From positions 300,702-364,701 of the forward strand of contig JAIYAT010000010.1 in the NCBI GenBank assembly GCA_027488905.1: a DNA stretch of 64,000 nucleotides, written 5' to 3'. Under the pieces are notes generated by a model. That model searched no databases. It was not told the origin of the DNA and worked only from the letters and a program-made list of their open reading frames with translations. How positions within the stretch are numbered: the first letter of the stretch is position 1; the number at the start of each line of letters is the position of its first letter. This DNA comes from Bacteroidota bacterium. Lineage in GTDB: Bacteria; Bacteroidota; Bacteroidia; UKL13-3. This document shows, in pieces, positions 60,478-64,000 of the stretch. The translations under genes were made by a program, and so were the position numbers.

Positions 60478-62241
60478 TTACTCAACATCCACCGTAAACG
60501 GCATCCTTACTTGTATGCCTTGGTATTGTAACGCTTTTTTAGCTTCTAAATAGTGTTGGTAGTTAGAACCTAGTTCTTGTTTCATAAAATAAGCACTCGC
60601 TTCGCCACTCATGGTTTTAAAGACTTCTTCTAAAGGATCTTTAAGTTCTGGCAAACTCACCACACGGTGCTCGCTCAATTTGGCCTTCTTAACCGCAATT
60701 TCAATGGCACGGTCTAAACCCCCAAATTCATCTACCAAACCAATTTGTTTGGCTTCAATGCCGCTCCAAACTCTGCCTTGTGCAATAGAATCTACTTGCG
60801 CTTCAGTTAATTTTCTGCCTTCAGCCACACGCTTCACAAAATCTGCATAAACCCTGTCAATGGCATTTTGTACCACTTGTCTTTCTGCCGTAGTTAAAGG
60901 TCTGTCTGGTGAGCCTAAATCGCTAAACTCTCCAAACTTTACTGTTTCAATTTTAACACCCAATTTGTTATTGAGCAATTCTTTGGCGTTTATTAGCATG
61001 CCAAATACACCAATAGAACCTGTAATGGTATTGGGTTCTGCTACAATCACATCAGCCGGAGCCGCAATATAATAACCACCACTGGCAGCAACAGCACCCA
61101 TAGAAACAATTACAGGCTTCACTTTTTTACACAAGGTAATTTCGCGCCAAATTACATCACTGGCCAAGGCACTTCCTCCTGGCGAGTTAACGCGCAGTAC
61201 CAAGGCTTTATAAGTATCATCTTCGCGCACTTTCTTAATGGTTTCTGCAATTCGGTCTGAACCAATCGTTTCATCGTCGCCCGATCCGCTCACAATGTCT
61301 CCTACACAATAAACTACTGCAATTTTGTTATCAGAAATAGAGGTATTGCCTTTAACTTTATTCATTTTGCCTAGGTTCACAAAAGATATTTTTGTTTTTT
61401 CTTCCAAGGCCAGTTTGGTTTTAATGAGCGCTTCAACTTCATCTCTATATTTAAGCCCATCAATTACCTTTAACTTAACCGCATCGTTAGCATTGCGCAC
61501 CTTAAGTTCGTTTACTATGTTTCTAAAATCAGCCTCATTAATTTTTCTTGATTTGGCAATTTGAACCACAAAGTGCGAATACAAATTCCCCATATAAGCC
61601 TCAATCTGCTGACGGTTCTCATTGCTCATTTTATCGGCAATAAAAGGTTCTCCAGCAGATTTATATTTGCCATGTCTAATTAATTGTGGCTCCACACCAA
61701 TCTTTTCAAACATGCCTTTTAGATAAACCACTTGTTGCGAAAACCCATTTAACAAAAGTTCTCCCGATGGGTTTAAAAATATTTTATCGGAAACAGAGGC
61801 TACATAATAGGCATGCTCATCCATGTACTCGCCATAGGCATAAATAAACTTCCCAGATTTTTTAAACTTAATCAAGGCATTGCGAATCTCCTCTAAAGTG
61901 GCATAGCTGTTCTGGGAAACCTCTGCCTTTAACAAGATCCCTTTTACGTTTTCATTCTCACTCGCTTTATCAATGCTACTTAATATATCTTGTAAACCTA
62001 TAGATTTAGGGTTGCTAAATCCGCCTAAGTTTAATCCCTCAAAAGGGTTATTAAGTGTGCGCTCTGGAATGCTGTAGTTAATGTCTAGCTCAAAAACCGA
62101 CTTTTCATTTAAGGTAAATTCTTGCTTAGAAGCACTAGAAGTAAAGGCACTCACTATGCCAATTAATATGAAAAGCAAAAGAAAACTACCTATGATAACG
62201 CCAAGAATACTGGCAAACATGAATTTGAAAAATTGTTTCAT
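60478..62241 (-). CDS. sppA: Signal peptide peptidase SppA, 67-kDa type
   Basis: The protein has 587 residues, the long double-domain form. One membrane anchor (FKFMFASILGVIIGSFLLLFILIGIV, about 6-31) precedes two peptidase S49 domains. The catalytic Lys is in GKYKSAGEPF near 200, and the Ser is in SMGAVAASGGYYIAAP near 390. It degrades cleaved signal peptides in the membrane. It is convergent with ffh across a shared terminator. Confidence 0.95.
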   Translation of the reverse strand: MKQFFKFMFASILGVIIGSFLLLFILIGIVSAFTSSASKQEFTLNEKSVFELDINYSIPERTLNNPFEGLNLGGFSNPKSIGLQDILSSIDKASENENVKGILLKAEVSQNSYATLEEIRNALIKFKKSGKFIYAYGEYMDEHAYYVASVSDKIFLNPSGELLLNGFSQQVVYLKGMFEKIGVEPQLIRHGKYKSAGEPFIADKMSNENRQQIEAYMGNLYSHFVVQIAKSRKINEADFRNIVNELKVRNANDAVKLKVIDGLKYRDEVEALIKTKLALEEKTKISFVNLGKMNKVKGNTSISDNKIAVVYCVGDIVSGSGDDETIGSDRIAETIKKVREDDTYKALVLRVNSPGGSALASDVIWREITLCKKVKPVIVSMGAVAASGGYYIAAPADVIVAEPNTITGSIGVFGMLINAKELLNNKLGVKIETVKFGEFSDLGSPDRPLTTAERQVVQNAIDRVYADFVKRVAEGRKLTEAQVDSIAQGRVWSGIEAKQIGLVDEFGGLDRAIEIAVKKAKLSEHRVVSLPELKDPLEEVFKTMSGEASAYFMKQELGSNYQHYLEAKKALQYQGIQVRMPFTVDVE

Positions 62242-62358
62242 CTCTCTTAATTTTTGGTAAATATAGGTTCAAACCGAAATATTTTACTTGTAATACTTGA
62301 TAGCAGGAAAGATTTATCACTGAAAGGTCGTATTTGATTTTGATTAATTACATTTGCC

Positions 62359-63396
62359 ATGATGAGTGAATTGAGCAGAAATCCTAATTTAAATGCAGAA
62401 ACATCGGGCTTAGGCAATGCCGAAAAAGAATTAGAACGTGTGTTAAGGCCTCGGGTGTTTAGCGACTTTACCGGTCAGCAGAAAACAATTGATAACCTTA
62501 AGGTATTTGTAACCGCAGCAAGACAAAGGGGCGAGGCCTTAGATCATGTGCTATTACACGGCCCTCCAGGTTTAGGCAAAACTACTTTGGCTAATATCAT
62601 TGCCAATGAACTCAATGCAGGGTTTAAAACCACCTCTGGTCCGGTATTAGAAAAACCAGGCGATTTGGCTGGGTTGTTAACTAATTTAGAAGAAGGAGAT
62701 GTATTGTTTATAGATGAGATACATCGCTTGAGCGCCGTGGTGGAAGAGTTTTTATACTCGGCCATGGAAGATTTTAGAATCGATATAATGATAGACAGCG
62801 GTCCAAATGCCCGCAGCATACAAATAGAAGTAGCGCCATTTACTTTAATAGGAGCAACCACAAGAAGCGGTTTATTAACAGCCCCACTGCGTGCTAGATT
62901 CGGCATCAATAGCAGGTTAGAGTATTACGACAAACAACTGATGAAAACCATTATTGGTCGTTCTGCCGATATTTTAAAAACGATAATTGACGAGGAAGCT
63001 GCCTTTGAAATTGCGCGTAGGAGCAGAGGTACACCGAGGATTGGCAACGCCTTATTAAGGAGAACCCGAGATTTTGCGCAAGTAAAAGGCGATGGAGCAA
63101 TTACGATGGACATTGCAAAGTATGCGCTAGATGCACTTAATGTAGATGCCGAAGGGTTAGACGAAATGGATGCCCGTATCCTAAAAACAATTATTAATAA
63201 ATTCAAAGGCGGTCCTGTTGGTTTAACCACCATTGCAACAGCCATTGGAGAAGATGCGGGAACCATAGAAGAAGTATATGAGCCTTATTTAATACAAGAA
63301 GGGTTTATGGTGCGCACTCCCAGAGGTAGAGAAGTAACAGAAAAAGCCTACAGGCATTTGGGTATGGGACCAAGTTATAAAAATACCTTGTTCTAA
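62359..63396 (+). CDS. ruvB: Holliday junction helicase RuvB
   Basis: The protein has 345 residues. It begins [21 protein letters not shown], with Walker A GPPGLGKT, Walker [10 protein letters not shown], sensor 1 [18 protein letters not shown] (arginine-finger region) and the C-terminal winged helix [23 protein letters not shown]. It drives branch migration with RuvA. A TACATTTG element at 62349-62356 lies 2 bp before ATG 62359, so the start may be the second ATG (62362) or translation may be nearly leaderless. Confidence 0.97.
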   Translation: MMSELSRNPNLNAETSGLGNAEKELERVLRPRVFSDFTGQQKTIDNLKVFVTAARQRGEALDHVLLHGPPGLGKTTLANIIANELNAGFKTTSGPVLEKPGDLAGLLTNLEEGDVLFIDEIHRLSAVVEEFLYSAMEDFRIDIMIDSGPNARSIQIEVAPFTLIGATTRSGLLTAPLRARFGINSRLEYYDKQLMKTIIGRSADILKTIIDEEAAFEIARRSRGTPRIGNALLRRTRDFAQVKGDGAITMDIAKYALDALNVDAEGLDEMDARILKTIINKFKGGPVGLTTIATAIGEDAGTIEEVYEPYLIQEGFMVRTPRGREVTEKAYRHLGMGPSYKNTLF

Positions 63397-63568
63397 ATTC
63401 TCCTTCTCTTTCTCATTCTCTTTCTTCGGTTTGACCCAAGCACAATTTATAACTAATAAATTAGGAACAAAGAAACTATCCAACCATCCAAAAGCCAACC
63501 GTCATTAAGTAAATATTAATTTTTAGTAACAGAGGAATAGGATGTTAGGTAATAGTTAAGAAAATAGA

Positions 63569-63599
63569 TTTGGTGGGGAGGTGGAGATTCATACATTTG
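63569..63599 (+). promoter_or_regulatory. rRNA operon promoter P1
   Basis: TTTGG at 63569 and TACATTTG at 63592-63599 are separated by exactly 19 bp from TTTG to TA, the Bacteroidota -33/-7 optimum. A C-rich CACCCCC follows at the expected start. Confidence 0.8.
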
Positions 63600-63679
63600 C
63601 ACCCCCATTGAGAGAGCGGGTAGTGGAGAAGAGAGGGGAGTGAAAGAATGAACATTTACGAAGAATTTTAGAAATAAAA

Positions 63680-63710
63680 TTTGGAAGTAAAAGAAAGAAA
63701 GTTACCTTTG
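63680..63710 (+). promoter_or_regulatory. rRNA operon promoter P2
   Basis: TTTGG at 63680 and TACCTTTG at 63703-63710, spacer 19 bp. It is followed by CATCCCCTTAAAGAAAGGG, similar to the segment after P3, which suggests the promoters arose by duplication. Confidence 0.85.
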
Positions 63711-63774
63711 CATCCCCTTAAAGAAAGGGATTGGACAGCGGAAGAGTTTAGGTTTAAAAATAGTTTAAAATAAA

Positions 63775-63805
63775 TTTGGAAGTTAAAAAAAGGTTCTTAC
63801 CTTTG
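63775..63805 (+). promoter_or_regulatory. rRNA operon promoter P3
   Basis: TTTGG at 63775 and TACCTTTG at 63798-63805, spacer 19 bp, followed by CCACCCCTTAAATAGAGG. It shares AAATTTGGAAGT with P2 around the -33 box. Confidence 0.85.
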
Positions 63806-64000
63806 CCACCCCTTAAATAGAGGAATAGATAAGAGAAGGAGTGAGGGGAAAAAAATTTGAGATTCTACACCTTCGGGTGGTAATTAAATAGAATAAAGTT
63901 CTTTGAGTTAATGAGATAGCAAGCACTAGAAAAGAAATTTTTTAGGAACATTTAACCTTGAGTAAGAAAAAATAGACAGACAAACAACTTTTACTATGAA
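63806..64000 (+). other. rRNA operon leader; 16S rRNA begins at or just beyond the edge
   Basis: The leader has a CACC-TTCG-GGTG hairpin at 63868-63879 (UUCG tetraloop), then AAGTTCTTTGAGTTAATGAG at 63895-63914, the conserved anti-termination-like box of Bacteroidota rRNA leaders. The window ends ACTATGAA, which would run directly into GAGTTTGATCCTGG of a 16S gene (E. coli 16S starts AAATTGAAGAGTTTGAT). No 16S bases beyond that are visible. The gap 63397-63568 holds a GGTTTGACCC variant and nothing else I can name. Confidence 0.75.

Larger units (their letters stand above)
5642..62275. repeat. Dispersed 10-bp word GGTTTGAACC (17 exact copies)
   Basis: Plus-strand starts: 5642, 12105, 17688, 18621, 22385, 29182, 40390, 53375, 56498. 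Minus-strand copies (GGTTCAAACC) start at 25690, 29938, 34312, 34912, 36970, 54901, 56132 and 62266. At least ten more sites differ by one base. Flanks are biased to C/T before and AA or GA after, so most fit YGGTTTGAACCRA. Within genes the word is read as GLN, FEP, GSN or VQT, i.e. in several frames, so selection acts on DNA. None lies in 1-5600, the toxin-antitoxin loci or the tRNA-Arg element. Confidence 0.85.

Overview
The window is AT-rich DNA from a member of the Bacteroidota, probably the Chitinophagales/Sphingobacteriales side. The signs are Bacteroidota-type promoters (TTTG, 19 bases, TANNTTTG, seen three times before the rRNA operon), type IX secretion C-terminal domains, a PID-CTERM-like small protein, a DUF2911 protein, WG-repeat and S9/C25-like secreted proteins, and housekeeping genes of that phylum (recX, nfu, recG, rnr, ffh, sppA, ruvB). 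A 16S rRNA gene very probably starts at the right edge, because the rRNA leader runs up to base 64000.

Layout. 1-409: 5' part of a fatty acid desaturase gene. 410-4450: accessory DNA with an internally deleted IS1182-type transposase, then four minus-strand genes each followed by an attC-like palindrome of about 130 bp, i.e. integron-type cassettes with no integrase in view. 4640-4970: 22-bp tandem repeats. 5200-9500: recX, nfu, a Crp/Fnr regulator, a perfect FNR-type box, and a hydroxylase-reductase-ferredoxin fusion coupled to a small outer-membrane protein. 9468-13083: a very large ice-binding (double DUF3494) T9SS adhesin with a small PID-CTERM partner. 13283-14035: an nfu scrap and a HigBA-type toxin-antitoxin pair. 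14389-22831: WG-repeat protein, recG, a prenyl diphosphate synthase, and a divergent pair made of an atypical Hsp70 and a membrane protein. 22918-23994: Fic protein plus the frameshifted start of hsdR, a relic of a type I restriction locus. 24147-43412: mostly core metabolism, transporters and nucleic-acid genes. 43918-44440: PIN toxin and its short antitoxin.

44724-50797 is a complete small integrative element inserted in the 3' end of a tRNA-Arg gene. It has 13-bp direct repeats as attL/attR, paired TGTCCCCT sites near both ends, a tyrosine integrase, an excisionase-like HTH protein, an HUH replication protein, and a three-gene minus-strand cargo operon (two membrane proteins and a BRCT protein). 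Its insertion appears to have given the tRNA-Arg gene an encoded CCA end and a new terminator. 51189-63396 returns to core genes (lipoprotein, GH25, C25-like and S9 peptidases, an AspT/YidE-type transporter, ffh, sppA, ruvB), and 63397-64000 is the rRNA promoter and leader region.

The most unexpected signal is a 10-base word, GGTTTGAACC. It occurs 17 times exactly, on both strands and in different reading frames, where base composition predicts about 0.1. It is absent from the cassette region and from the tRNA-Arg element, so it looks like a genome-specific DNA signature (uptake word, protein-binding site or similar) that also separates native from acquired DNA.
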